Positions 49,373 through 61,254 of a DNA stretch of 64,000 nt are shown here, piece after piece. Under the pieces are notes generated by a model. It was given only the letters and a program-made list of their open reading frames with translations. It was not told the DNA's origin and ran no database searches. This DNA comes from Neoconidiobolus thromboides FSU 785 (taxonomy: Eukaryota > Entomophthoromycota > Entomophthoromycetes > Entomophthorales > Neoconidiobolaceae). The stretch is from NCBI GenBank assembly GCA_025603075.1, contig MU626297.1, forward strand, positions 1 through 64,000. The letters are read 5' to 3'. The translations under genes and the position numbers were made by a program. Positions within the stretch are counted from its first letter, which is position 1. The number at the start of each line of letters is the position of its first letter.

Positions 49373-50827
49373 TTAAAGATAGATCCGTCTTAATTCTGAA
49401 GGGAAGGTGATACGCTGACATTGTGGACATAGTTTTTTAACTGCTAAACTCTGGAGCCAACAGGTTTCACAGTGCACATGCCAGCAACCGGTGGAAACTA
49501 AAGGTATTTGATAAGAATCTTGACATATTAGACAAGACACGTTATTGTTTGTTTGTTGACTTTGATTTTGTAAGGAATATATCTTTTGCTTTAAAGATTC
49601 AATTATCATTTTTTGACTATTTAATCTATTTTGAACATTTCCTGGCTTAATTTTTTGTTCTGCTTCCTTTTCATTCGTCTTAGGTTCATCAATGGTATCT
49701 TCATAAGTGACAGTTGCTTCGTTTTCATTGTCGCTTTTGGATTTCTTGCCTTTCTTAGCTATTTTATTTAAATCTTCTTCTGTAAACTGCGCTTCGCCAT
49801 ATTGTACTTCTTCTACCATGTCTATATCCAAGTCATCATCAATATCTACACTTTTTTTGACTGTAGTAAAACTCCCTCCACCTAAAGCGCCTTCTAAAAA
49901 TGTGGATGCCCTTACACGTGTCTGTCCTGCCCAAGTATACTCTTCGTATGTGTCGTTAAAAATCTAGTAAATTAGTTATATTTTTATTAAAGTATAGTAA
50001 TAAATACTTGAAAGTCATCCTCTTGTGCTTGTGCTTGTGCTTGTAATAATGCCTTTAAACTGTTATTTATGTTAAACGTTTAGTTAAATAATTTTATACC
50101 TCATAGTGATTTATCATACACTCTTCTATATGTTTATTGAAAGTATTAGCATCACCTTTTATTTTTTTTGAACATAAATAACACTCGTTTGCTCCTTGAT
50201 TGTCTTTTTTCTTAGTCAGGTCTTCTTTTACCAAAGCTATTGTTTATTAGTATATTTCTGCTTCGAATTATTCATCTATACCTTTCTTTTTCCTTCCTCT
50301 TTTATTTCCTTTCTTTATAAAAAATAAAAGCGTATCAAACTGATAATATAATTTATACCTTCGGTGCCTCTATAGGTTTATTTACAACAGCTTTAAATCA
50401 ACTAATTAACATGGTTTATATTACTCAATATTAAAGTACCTTTCCTTGGCCTTCCTCTTCTCTTCACCTTTAATTGAATCTTAGATCAAGGTAGAAATAA
50501 AATACTTCTTAACTTACTTCTCCTCCTGTTAAATCTACTGTCGGGGTAGTTTTTGTTCTAATTCTTCTTTGGCTCCTTTTTTTCCTATCTTATTTAGTAT
50601 ATTGAAACATGGAATATTATTTTTACATTGGACTTTTTATCCCTAAATTTTTCAACTCTTTTCTACAGGTGGATTTGTGACTCTTTGTAACAACTAATAG
50701 AAAAATATCAATCACAAGTTTTAAAATATTTTGACCGTTTCTAGTCGCAATTGTATTTGATCATTTATGTAGAAAAGTTGTAAGCTATACCTTGTTCAGT
50801 TTTTGATTGTTCAACCTTCGGTTCCAT
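49373..50827 (-). CDS. RNF220-like RING E3 ligase with AT-hook-like N terminus
   Basis: Likely nuclear ubiquitin ligase assembled from about ten short exons. The N terminus is basic with an AT-hook core KRRGRPRK and GNKRGRKKK. A C2HC (UBZ-like) finger follows: CYLCSKKI ... TFNKHIEECM. Next are a short QAQAQAQ run and the RNF220 hallmark YEEYTWAGQTRVRASTFLEG, then acidic DIDDDLDIDMVEEVQYGEAQF, a coiled coil, and a C-terminal RING: CLICQDSY, CWHVHCETCW, CPQC, ending FPSELRRIYL. The YEEYxWxGQxRxR block and the RRIYL terminus are diagnostic of RNF220-type proteins. The ATG at 50827 (MEPKVEQSK) is the best supported start, although an open frame continues a little upstream. Substrate unknown. Confidence 0.85.
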
Positions 50828-51210
50828 TTCTAACACTAGATCTTGCTCTGAAAACTTTATTTAAATTGCTAAAGTTGCTATAAAAATAAAAATAAAATAA
50901 TTGTTTTCAATAAAGCAATATTTTATGTTGTAAAAATAATGCAAAACGGGATGGTTGCTTTGAATAAAGTTTTATTCATATACTTATCATTTCTTAATTT
51001 TCAAACTTTTTTAAATCTTTAATGGGTTTTATAGCAGACAAAATTCTAGCAAATAAACTTGGACTTAGCACATATTCTATAAACAGAGAAAGTTATTAGT
51101 TTTATTAAAAGTTATAATGTCAATGTTTAATACTATAATAGATAGTGTTTTTTAAATAATATTAATTTTAAAGTGTATTGAAACTCTATTTTATTATCCA
51201 AATAAACGAT
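50828..51210. other. Intergenic, RING-gene promoter and RsfS-gene 3' flank
   Basis: AT-rich; may include a small 5' exon of the RING gene near 50850. Otherwise nothing recognised. Confidence 0.35.
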
Positions 51211-52207
51211 TTAAGGTTTGTCTTTCATATCATCCATATTTCCTTTGGTAATAATTTCTGAACTTATATCATCTTCCAACAATTGTTCTTCTAATTTTGA
51301 AGCTAACTCTTCTAAATACTCTTGTCTATCTAAAAGAGAGGGATCGTTTTCTATCAAAGCTTGCAACTTTGATAAAGGATCTATAGCGTTATTCCAAAGT
51401 TTCTCTAATTGATATTTTTCCCTTGAAGCTTCAGTCATAAAATGAATAACGAATCTACCTGCGTCTAAAACTACCCAATCATCTTTATCACTTCCTTCTA
51501 AGCTTAGTAGCTCAGGCACAGTTTTATCAAAAGGTTGGCATGCTTTTACCTAAAAGTAGTGTCACTATGAGATAAAATAAAATAAAATTTAACTTTACAA
51601 ATAATCGAGTTCTATCACTAAGAGAATTTAAATGCCTTAATGAAAAACCTTGAGCAATAATCATGTATTCTGTCCAGCTACATTTGTCTCTCATATCAAT
51701 TATACCGATATCTTTAACCCCTAAATAAGTTAAAAACTCTTTAAATAACTCAGTTGTTAACACGCTTGGTTTCATGCTTGCTGCTTTATCTTCATCGATT
51801 TTTATTATTTGCTCATCTATGTTTTCTATGATTTCTATTTCCTCATTTATGCTTTCAAATTCTTCCTTTAAAAACCAATCACTGTCAGTCTCTACTTTAT
51901 TAAAGTCTATAGGCTCAAGATCTTTATCCTTATCACTCACAACTGGTTTATCTTCATTATTTAACCCTTTCTCAAGGTCCTTGGTATTATCACTTTCCTT
52001 GAAATTCCCGATTTCTTGCTTCGAGTTTAAATCTTTTAATAGCAAATCTTCTTGTGGTTCATCTTTTATAATGCTATCGTTTACTTCAATTTCTTTTTTA
52101 TAAGATTCAAAATATAGCCTGTTAACCGTAAAGTACCTTCTATTAACTCTAACTTTTAATAAATTCTGGTTGAATCGTCTACAAGTATTAAATAATATGT
52201 TACGCAT
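51211..52207 (-). CDS. RsfS/MALSU1-domain mitochondrial ribosome silencing/assembly factor
   Basis: Exons 52207-51599 and 51549-51211; 315 aa. The basic N terminus (MRNILFNTCRRFNQNLLKVR) looks like a mitochondrial presequence, and an acidic low-complexity region follows (about residues 40-120, Asp/Glu/Lys/Asn). The RsfS (DUF143) domain begins near residue 150: LTTELFKEFLTYLGVKDIGI, then IDMRDKCSWTEYMIIAQGFS, RHLNSLSDRTRLFVKACQ, and DDWVVLDAGRFVIHFMTEAS followed by YQLEKLW. This domain binds uL14 and blocks subunit joining. In Ascomycota the equivalent domain is the N-terminal half of Atp25; here a short acidic tail of ~55 residues replaces the Atp25 C-terminal half. Confidence 0.9.
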
Positions 52208-53019
52208 TATAAATAATTAAAAACAAATATTTTTGATTTTATTAAAAATTATATAAAAGAAAAATCTAAGTTTACAGAATAATGCTTATATCAAGCTTAA
52301 AATAGAGCATAATTTCTACTGAAAAGTATTAGTTAAAATATAGTTTTGTTTAGTGTAAAAGTGGATAGAAAATAATAATATGATAACATAGTTTTTATAA
52401 AAATTACTACCTACTTGAAAGAGTTGTTAATAAAAGTTATCTGAGCTATAATTATTAGCTGGTTTTTACTTTTATAAAATATTTAATTAATATTAAAATT
52501 TTCGATTTTTTAAATTCCCATTCTCATATTTTGGAGAAAAATATGAAAATTCCAAAAGTCTTAAATAGGATGATTTTTACTGTTTACAAAAACAAAGGAA
52601 TTAAAACAATAGCTGACCTGTTCGTAATGACAGTACAGATTTATCTATAAACTGGCGTTTATCTATTGTATTTATTAGTGCCATAAATTCTGATTAATTC
52701 AAATTTTAAATATAAAAATCAAATCAAAAGTATAACTATTCTTAAAGTTAAATTTTTTCGGGTTTCAATTTTAAAATAATTATATCAAAGTGTTGTCTTT
52801 GAAATATAAGGAAAATAATACAACTTTTAGTCATCAAATAGATTATGTAAGATAATAGTACATAAGAAAAAATAATGGGGGGGATATTAAGGTATGCGTT
52901 AAATATGGAGTTAGAATTTGAAAAAAAGATACCATACGAATATTGGTTAGTTTACAAAACCTTAATTACCGCAGATTTACAAATTAAGTTAAAATACTTT
53001 GGATAATAATTCAAAGTAA
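52208..53019. other. Intergenic, RsfS-gene promoter and receptor 3' flank
   Basis: AT-rich. A GGGGGGG run at about 52876-52882 stands out by composition only. No gene seen. Confidence 0.4.
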
Positions 53020-53943
53020 TTAACTTTTATTCAAAAATAATCCCTTGAGGGTGTAATAAACACCTTCTTGGAGCATAAGTACAAATAGGGGATTAAGTAA
53101 TGGTATTAGTGATCTTAGAACTGTGCAGACTAAATCAAGGGCTGGAGTAAGTTTTAGATTAAAGGCTACATAAAGTATCAATGATATGAGATCTGGTATA
53201 ACCGCTAATGTGTATCCTATCAATAATAGTATAGCTTTAAAAAAGAATATATAAACTTTCTTTTTAACTGAATTATTAAAGTGCTTTTGTAGAACATCTG
53301 AATCAATTGACCTTCTATATAGTGAATTTAATGTTGTTTTATACCGAAAAAGGACGATCCCGATATAACTAAAATAAGTAACCATGATAAAAATAGCATA
53401 CTTTGCCAAAAGCACACTGTTATATACATCAATAAATATTTTTGCCATCTTTCCTTCAACCACCCTCCTTGGTCTACAATAATTATCATTCAGCATAACC
53501 TTTGGGATCGAAATGGCAAAGTCACCTATTAGCATTCCCAAATTGAATAAAAATATAGCAACTGTAGATAAAATTATAATTAAGTAGGATATCTTAATTT
53601 TCTTAACAACTGAAAGATACCTTATCAGAGCTAAAATCGATAAAAATGTAACTGTATTGGAAGAAAAAAATTCACTAATAACACTATTAAACCAGCAAAG
53701 TACACTCCCATCAGTCAAAAGAGGATTGTCTGATATCCAAATGGCGATTTGTGAAATAAAATAAAATAAAGATATCACAAGGTCAACCAACGAAATTAAC
53801 AATGTAATTATAATGTCGACATTTGCCGTAGGATCAAGTTTGAATGCAACTATTGTTACTAATAAATTGAGGATTGTTGAAACTCCAGCGATAACGAATA
53901 TGATACTAGATGCCAAATTTCCTTCCAAGTGATTACTAAACAT
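53020..53943 (-). CDS. Rhodopsin-family (class A) seven-transmembrane receptor
   Basis: Intronless, 307 aa, seven hydrophobic helices. Class A landmarks are visible: Asn26 in TM1 (STILNLLVT), Asp54 in TM2 (LISLVDLVIS), Cys83 before TM3 with Cys156 in the second extracellular loop (disulfide pair), IRY at 107-109 in place of DRY, Pro250 in TM6 (LAVIPDL), and NP at 284-285 in TM7 (LLNPLFVLM). TM7 has no retinal Lys (Ser278 at that position), so it is not an opsin. A long intronless reading frame in an intron-rich genome may point to retroposition or selection. The ligand is unknown. Such receptors are rare in fungi but expanded in Conidiobolus-like lineages (from memory). Fungal pheromone and cAR-type receptors lack this residue set. 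Confidence 0.85.
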   Translation of the reverse strand: MFSNHLEGNLASSIIFVIAGVSTILNLLVTIVAFKLDPTANVDIIITLLISLVDLVISLFYFISQIAIWISDNPLLTDGSVLCWFNSVISEFFSSNTVTFLSILALIRYLSVVKKIKISYLIIILSTVAIFLFNLGMLIGDFAISIPKVMLNDNYCRPRRVVEGKMAKIFIDVYNSVLLAKYAIFIMVTYFSYIGIVLFRYKTTLNSLYRRSIDSDVLQKHFNNSVKKKVYIFFFKAILLLIGYTLAVIPDLISLILYVAFNLKLTPALDLVCTVLRSLIPLLNPLFVLMLQEGVYYTLKGLFLNKS

Positions 53944-55934
53944 TTAAAAAAGTAAAAGTTAAATGCATACTGTTTAATATATATTCGTTTTTGTAAATAA
54001 ATCCAATTAAATTAATATACTTTCCCTTTTACTTGTTTAACTTTATTTAACAAGAGTACAAATGAGTATAATTGGGGCTATTTAATAAAATTATTTTTTT
54101 GAGATTATATGGTTAATTTATTCTGGATCAACTTTTTAATAGTTGGGAGATTATGATATAAAATAAAATATGTATAAAAGCATATTAGAATAAAGAAATT
54201 TATTTAATCTTGAATTGAGATCAAAGTTTTATACTAAATATGTATAGCTTTTAGAAATTAAGAAAATCACAATCAGCTCCTTGGTTACCACATACTCATT
54301 GAATCATTTTATAAGTCATTTAATTAAACTCCATGCTATATTACTTTGTTGAAGGGATAGTTTTGTCATATAGCTACATAAATTCTAATATCTTATAAGC
54401 CTCTTCTCGCTTATAAGACTTAATAATGAAATATTCACATTTAATAGTAGGAATTAAGGAAATTAAAATCCCAATTTGATTCTTTAGCATTAAATGCAAT
54501 ATAATTATTGGGTGCCTTCTCTGAAGTGGTAAGAATGGTATTACTATAAAAGTAAAATGGAAATACTTTTAAAATTTAAAGGTAAATTATATGCTTCTGA
54601 TTTTCCAATTCACAAGATTTTGTATTAAAGCGATATTAAATTTTTAAGTAAATGTAGAAAATTACCACTTTAAACTCTCCTAAAAAACTCATTAAAAAGC
54701 ATAGTATTATTTATAATGAATTACGATATTAGTAAATATATAGTATCATTGGTTTAAAAAATTGAATTAGGAAGTTGCATGGAATCAATATACTCACATG
54801 TCTATAGTTTATATTATAATATAAAGTAAGAGCTATATTTAAATATAGAAGACATGTTTAAATTGCTCAATGGAATTGATGTCTTAAGGACAAAGTCAAA
54901 GTTGATATTCTATAAATGATAGAGTGCCTTAAATTATAGTTTTAGGAGTATGGACGAAAAAATATGCAATAAAATTCAATAGTCGTTATACATACAGCTA
55001 ATCAAAGTTATTATAGGTCTATAGTTAGAACTACTTAATATCATGTTAATATCAAATGATCACCTGGTTTCTAAATATTGTAAAAGAACATTAAAAACCT
55101 GCTTAACTACTTCAACGATATTAATATCCGACTTGCAGTAAATTGACCAGGAGCAACTTGTTTCAAAAATAAGTTAACATCTTTAATATTAAATGTATAG
55201 AAAACTCAAAATGGTTACAAATAGATGTATCCCATTATTATATAAAGTCCTTTTGCCTCTGAGATAAAAATGTGTACTTTACTAAAATCCAGTATCTGTT
55301 TTTAATCAGATTGGAACCATTATTTTTATCAATTAGTATCAGAGTAAAGGTGTTAAACTCTAGTTTTTAAAATCAATCAAATATCTATGTAGTGGGAATA
55401 TGTACTCTATTTCCAACCATAAGGCATTGAATAATATAATATAAATTATAAATTGAGTTTTAATTTAGAGATAAAGTAATAGTCACTATAAAGTAAAGAT
55501 TTATTATAAAGATTTAGTTGAAATATAATTTGGCTTTATTAAAAACAGGTTTAAGCAATAAGATTAACTGGCTATTTATCGAAAAATAATGTTCTATTTA
55601 AATAGTTGATAAAAATATATCTATTTTATTTTACAAGCTACTATTGACTTTTGAAATAAAATTGATTTAATAGTACTAGTCGCTATATCTACTTAAAAAA
55701 GGAGAAGTTCAGAGTAGCTGTAGAGTAAACGTTTTTTATATCGTTTGGTTTACATTCAACTTCTTTATGAATTTTCCTTATACTAGATTGCTCTATATAT
55801 TATCGTTTTTTGCTTTTCTAAGCTAAAGAAATATACAGTTTTTTTAGATATTTAATTTAACCAATCATTCTATTCTTAAAAATCAACAACTATATTATCT
55901 AATTGGTTTACTCATTGTCAAACCATTTTTAAAG
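53944..55934. other. 2-kb divergent intergenic, receptor / Thg1
   Basis: AT-rich; read on both strands, I find no conserved protein, RNA or mobile element. Long enough to hold an unrecognised fast-evolving or non-coding gene. Confidence 0.4.
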
Positions 55935-57107
55935 ATGGCAAAATCAAAATATGAATATGTAAGAGATTTTGAGCAAAATGACAGTTTATTGAAAGGCACC
56001 TTTATCGTTATAAGGATTGATGGACAAGCATTCCATAAGTAAGGGAGTACTATTTATTCTTGGATAACTAACTGTAAATAGGTTTACTACCAAACACTCT
56101 TTTACAAAACCAAACGATGATAGAGGAATTAATCTAATGAACAAAGCAGCTCTTGAAGTAATGAGGGATAATTCTGACATATTTTTTGCTTATGGACAAT
56201 CCGACGAGTATAGGTAAAGGCACTAAAAAACACGAGATTATTAATAACATATAGTTTTGTTTTCAAATATGATACCGAACAATATGATAGAAGAGCTAGG
56301 TAAAATAAGCAAATATTAAAAAAAAATTATTAAACTTTTTAAAGTAAATTGATATCAACAGTAGTGAGCAAATTTACAAGCAATTATACTTTTCATTGGA
56401 ATGACTTTTTTCCAACAACCAAATTAAATTACCCACCTTCATTTGATGGGAGAGCGATTTGTTACCCTTCTATTAAAAGCTTAAAAGATTATTTATCATG
56501 GAGGCAAGTCGATTGTAAATTTACAATTTATAAAGTGCTAAATAAAGTATTAAATACAACACATAGGTCATATTAATAATCTTTATAATTACTGTTTTTG
56601 GAAATTAGTCGAAAGTGGAGTCAGTAATAAAAAAGCCCAAGAATATTTGAAGGTAAATATACTATTGATTTTTTATAATTGAAATATCTCAACTCATTAA
56701 GGATACTGTTTCTTCTGATAAAAACGAGCTTTTATTTACGAAATTTAATATAAACTATAGTAAACTGCCTGAAATGCATAGAAAGGGATCTGTTATCTTT
56801 AAACCTAAAGTAATATTTATATGTAATTAGAAACATTAACTCATCAATGTGTTAGATTGTTAAGAAAATTCATGAGAGAAAAAACTTAACTATGAGCTCT
56901 AATGGAACAAACAATAACCCTGAAAAGATATTGAAGTTAGAAGAAGCTGAAAATACTGAATTAACTCCAAATGATGTACGAATTATAAATAATGAAGTAG
57001 AAACAGCAAAGTCAATTCTAAAACCTGGAAAGGTTACTATCCATCATATTGATATCATATCCAAAAAGTTTTGGGATGAACATAATTATTTGTTACCAGA
57101 AATATAA
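55935..57107 (+). CDS. THG1: tRNA(His) guanylyltransferase Thg1
   Basis: Adds the essential G-1 to the 5' end of tRNA-His, a reverse (3'-5') polymerase. About seven exons, ~265 aa. Blocks: MAKSKYEYVRDFEQNDSLL, the metal-binding VIRIDGQAFHKFT, DDRGINLMNKAALEVM, the second metal site [60 protein letters not shown], and the HRKGSVIF motif near the end. The Asp29/Asp76-type carboxylates (human numbering) are all present. The C-terminal exon adds a family-atypical tail of about 70 residues (SSNGTNNNPEKIL ... FWDEHNYLLPEI). Convergent with CAP gene 3. Confidence 0.93.
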
Positions 57108-57231
57108 ACCAGAAGCATACAGTATAATATAAGTAGAAATAAAAGATAATAAGCTTAAAAAGATTATTTTTTTGATATTAATTATTAATTTATTAAGTGC
57201 TATTTACAAAATAACTACTAATCTATAATAA

Positions 57232-57825
57232 CTATACCATATTAGAGCAATCAACTTTAAACTTTTGTGAACAGTCTGTACCACTAGCTAGTTCTTGTGC
57301 CCAATATAAATCAACCATACCATATCCAAGACATTCATAATGATCACCTAACAAGTTGGCTCTATGGCCTTCGGATATAGTCCATGAGTTCATAGCTTGG
57401 GCAATATTCTTTTGATTAAAAGCAACATTTTCACCAGAATAAGTAGGAATGTAACCACTTAATTTAATACGAGCATTAAATTCTTTGGTATCTGAAGTGA
57501 AACCAACATGGCTCATCTTTTTATTTCTAGCCATTTCAGCAGCATGTTTTTGTGCAGCTTCATTAAGACGTTGATCTAACCTTAACTCTGATTTTCCATT
57601 TTCTCTCCTCAATTTGTTCACTCGACATAACATCTCATAACTATCGTTTGGGAAAGATTTGGTTGATAGGCTACTTGCTTCTTTTTGTGCTTTTTCGGCT
57701 TTAATTGTTTCTTCGGATTTGACGATATATGTTTTAACTGATGTTGTTACAATAACCTTGGGAGAAATGATTTGCAATAAGAATAAGATAGCAAGAATAA
57801 AGAAAGTACCGGACTTCATGATCAT
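57232..57825 (-). CDS. Secreted CAP/PR-1 (SCP) domain protein 3
   Basis: Intronless, 197 aa. The signal peptide is hydrophobic (FFILAILFLLQIISP, residues ~8-22) and lacks the Pro-rich linker of the other two; a short Lys/Glu/Ala-rich segment leads directly into the CAP domain at about residue 64. CAP blocks: LCRVNKLRRENGKSELRLDQ, KKMSHVGF with His, YSGENVAFNQ with Glu, SEGHRANLLGDHYECLGYG with the second His, and WAQELASGTDC. An upstream in-frame Met (MIMK) gives alternatives one or two residues apart. More diverged than copies 1 and 2. Likely secreted; ligand unknown. Confidence 0.92.
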   Translation of the reverse strand: MIMKSGTFFILAILFLLQIISPKVIVTTSVKTYIVKSEETIKAEKAQKEASSLSTKSFPNDSYEMLCRVNKLRRENGKSELRLDQRLNEAAQKHAAEMARNKKMSHVGFTSDTKEFNARIKLSGYIPTYSGENVAFNQKNIAQAMNSWTISEGHRANLLGDHYECLGYGMVDLYWAQELASGTDCSQKFKVDCSNMV

Positions 57826-59156
57826 TATATTATTGAAAAGTAAAAGGCAAAATTAGGTGGTTTTCTGTATTTATATTGATTTGATAATCTTTATAGATTA
57901 AGTATAATTAATTGATTTTTGTAGACTTTGTTCTGATAAAAAAATATTTTATTAAGAACTTATTATTTTGTAGATTAAAGCAACTTTAATTTTTTGAATT
58001 TTTTAGTTGGTATTGTCTTTGTTTATATACTTTATTTTCAATGGTGTAAACATGCGCTGTTAATACCACTATTAAAACAGCATTTAATATTATAGTTACC
58101 AGGGTATGAAGTAGCCAAGCATTTTCAAAGTCATTCTAAAGAATAGCAGCTAAATAGTTTACTTCATCAAGGGAGATAGCTGCAAGTAAAATTGATTTAA
58201 TTAAACAGATACCCGCTACTATTTCTAAGAAGTATTTAAGGTGCTTAATTATTTCATTTTGTGTAATGTGGGCTCATCAATTATTTTAAAGAATTTAATA
58301 AAAGTCAAACTTAAGCTATTAATGTTTATAGTAGTAATATATGGCACATACAGTATAATATATAATGATAATATATTAGCTAACCTTTAACTTTCAAAGT
58401 GTTATAGTTCTGATTTGGACATTACTTTTATATTGAACTGTTTGTTATAGAGTTCTCATAAATTAATATTTAATTAAAAGCTATCATTTTATGAGCTATA
58501 TGATTAAATAATACATAAACAAAAATGATTTTTTTCTGGATTATTATGTAAAGTTAAATTAATTAATTAATTAATTTATGAACTATACTTAATTCCAGTT
58601 AACAGGAGATAATATTCTCGAAAACCAAGCTAATGATTAAAAATGTTTTTTATATAAAAGCAGCCTAATTTTATTAAACTTTGTAAAAAATGATATTTCT
58701 AAAATAAAAGATCTAAGTTTTAATGTTATTAAAAGAGCATATTTAAGTTTATATGTCAATTTAAAGTCCCTTTAAAATTTTTATCGGCTTTATGTTAAAT
58801 TAATGACTAAACTATATAAACATATAATTCTTGATTTGATATTTTATGAGCACTATCAAATTAAAATATGCACTATAAAATAGTCTGATTTAATTAAAAA
58901 ATTGATATTATTTTTGACAATTATAGTATCTATAACTTGTATAATTTACACCATAGTGTGTATACCTTATCTTTTATTAAATGTGTGTCATATTCTAACC
59001 TTTTATTAAACTTGCTGTCGTTAAATGTAAAATTAAAATAAGTTAAATTTTATATTAGGACCAAACCATATTAATATCAAAATTTTAAATAAGTTTATAA
59101 ATATATATATTTTAATTAAGATAATAATAGTTGTACATGATTAAACCTATAAACAA

Positions 59157-59187
<31 letters not shown>

Positions 59188-59223
59188 TAAAAATAAAATA
59201 AAATAAAAAGGCCAAACAATTTA
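57826..59223. other. 1.4-kb intergenic, CAP gene 3 promoter to MFS gene; AAAAT repeat
   Basis: AT-rich with a (AAAAT)n microsatellite at about 59155-59209 close to the MFS stop codon. No gene recognised. Confidence 0.5.
57868..57875 (-). promoter_or_regulatory. TATA box of CAP gene 3
   Basis: TATAAATA on the minus strand, 43 nt upstream of the ATG; the same octamer as CAP gene 1. Confidence 0.55.
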
Positions 59224-60690
59224 TTAAATCAATACTACCTCACGCCTCTTAATCAGTACAATTGAAAGTAAACCTGCAACAATGCAGAAGAAAGAAGTGA
59301 TTAAAAAGGACGATCTATAGCAAAGGTTTCCTTTGTTACATATAAGTTCTGATGAGCTGGAAAGATTTGAGTCATAAATTAGTCCAAACAATAGTGAAAA
59401 TAATTGTCCACCTAGTGCTGGGCCTATATTTAACCAACCCCAATTTATTCCAAATCGAATAGTACCAAACCAAACGGAGGTTAATGTTGGCGCAACTGCA
59501 AACATAAATCCATATCCAATTCCCATAATACTTGAGCAAATAACTATTTGATGAATACCTGCATAACCTGAAATTAATTGAGAAATGGCTAATATAATTG
59601 CAGACGATAATAAGAAATAAGTGCGCTTCACTTTAAAATGATAAGCTAAATAATCTGAACTAGTTGCAAATAATAATCTAGATAAACAATTGAGAATAGA
59701 AAATACAGAAACATTCAACGCTTGTAATTGTGGCAAGTTATCTATTTTTTCAACTACTTCTAATGTATGAAGCATTGATCCAACATTATTGATGTACATT
59801 AAACCAGATCCTCCAATAAACAATATGCTTATAAATAATAAACGAGCATCCCAATCATAAAATAAATCCATGCCTCCAATATCAATATCACCATTATTAT
59901 TGGTACGAACAGCTTCATTGTTATCTTCTTCTATCATTACTTCATAATCTAATTTAATCAAAAAGCGTGAAGAAATAAAAGTAATCAAACTAGTTGAAAT
60001 AGCCATGAAAGATAAATACCCTGAGGTATTTGCCTCATCTCCGTTAACGAAAAATTGATGATAAACTAATGAAAATAAAAAAGCTGATAACCCAAAAAAG
60101 GTTACTGGTACTCCTATCCCAAATCCTCGTTTATGTCTAAAATTATGTCCCTAAAAATAAATTACTTAATATCAAAAAAAGCTACAAAATATTAATACTT
60201 ACTGTAGTTGCTGTGGCAGTAATATATGCACAGCCTCCAGCCATACCTACCATGAAGTAATAAATCATCATCAAAACAAATGCGGAAGGTAATACGCCGT
60301 TATAAGTTAGTGACATTAACATAAATCCAACAAAATATAATACAGTAGAATATAAACCAACACTTTACAAAAAAATAGCCAATTTAAACATTGTACTAAT
60401 AATAAAATTCAAAAGCATTACCTTGAAGTAGGATAATTATCAGACAAATAACCGAAATAAGGTGTAGAAACAAAGACACCTAGATTACCCGCAATTGCTA
60501 TAAGATTTAATTGTAGGGAAGTATAACCTAGTTTGGAAGCAACTTGGGGGCCATATAAAGAAAAACTGTAAACTATTCCACCACATGTTGTTGATAAACA
60601 TCCTGCTATTAATGTTATATTTGTTAACCATCTTGTCCCAAATATTCTTTGTAGAGTATCTGAGTTTAAGTTTAATTTATCAATTACCAT
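59224..60690 (-). CDS. Major facilitator transporter, Mch1/nodulin-like type
   Basis: Twelve-helix MFS carrier in three exons (60690 to about 60421, about 60365-60204, and about 60150-59224). The N-terminal half has GTRWLTNITLIAG, FSLYGPQVASKLGYTSLQLN, IAIAGNLGVFVSTPYFGYLS followed by DNY (the MFS loop 2-3 motif), and AGGCAYITATATT. A long acidic central loop (EEDNNEAVRTNNNGDIDIGG) separates the halves. The C-terminal half has GGSGLMYINNVGSM, ILNCLSRLLFATSSDYLAY and MGIGYGFMFAVAPTLTSVWF. This is the pattern of fungal Mch1 and plant nodulin-like carriers; substrate unknown. Ends in a dibasic KRREVVLI tail. Confidence 0.87.
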
Positions 60691-61250
60691 TATTATTGAA
60701 CTATAATAAAACGAAGTTGATGTTTAAAGAAAGAATTAAACTATTAAATCGAAATTTAATAAGTTTAAGTTATACAATATATAGCTGATGATTAAAGATT
60801 GATTCTACTATTTTTTGTTATAATCAGTTTAACTTTATTTTCAATCGTTTAAAACGCAACTTAATTTTTTTATACTAAATTATTAATTTAAGCCCCACCT
60901 TAATATATTTGCATGTGATTCTCAACTTCTAAAAAGAGTAAATTTGTTTTACTTTTATTTGATATAAAATAAAGATTATCTGTACTAACAGGACCAGTAT
61001 ATATTTTTTTACTTCTTTATATGTCTAATTTCAACTAACTATTATTAAATTTTAGATATTTTAGCCTCAATTTTAAGGAAAGGGTTGCATTTCAAAAAAT
61101 AAGATAAAATGAGCATGTTGAATTAAAATAAACTTTAGAGTGTATACACTAACTTTAAAATTTATAGTAGATAAATTATTGAATAAATTTACTATTTTAA
61201 TAACAAGATAATTTAACAAATAGCTAAACAAAGCAAGATATCTAATAGAT
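60691..61250. other. Intergenic, MFS promoter to relic
   Basis: AT-rich; nothing recognised. Confidence 0.4.
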
Positions 61251-61254
61251 TTTT

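Noticed and set aside
53020-53943. Microbial or animal opsin
   Set aside because: TM7 has Ser278 where the retinal-binding Lys would be, and no other opsin-specific feature is visible.
54000-55900. A hidden gene in the 2-kb receptor-Thg1 gap
   Set aside because: No frame of useful length or recognisable motif on either strand; only short AT-rich frames.
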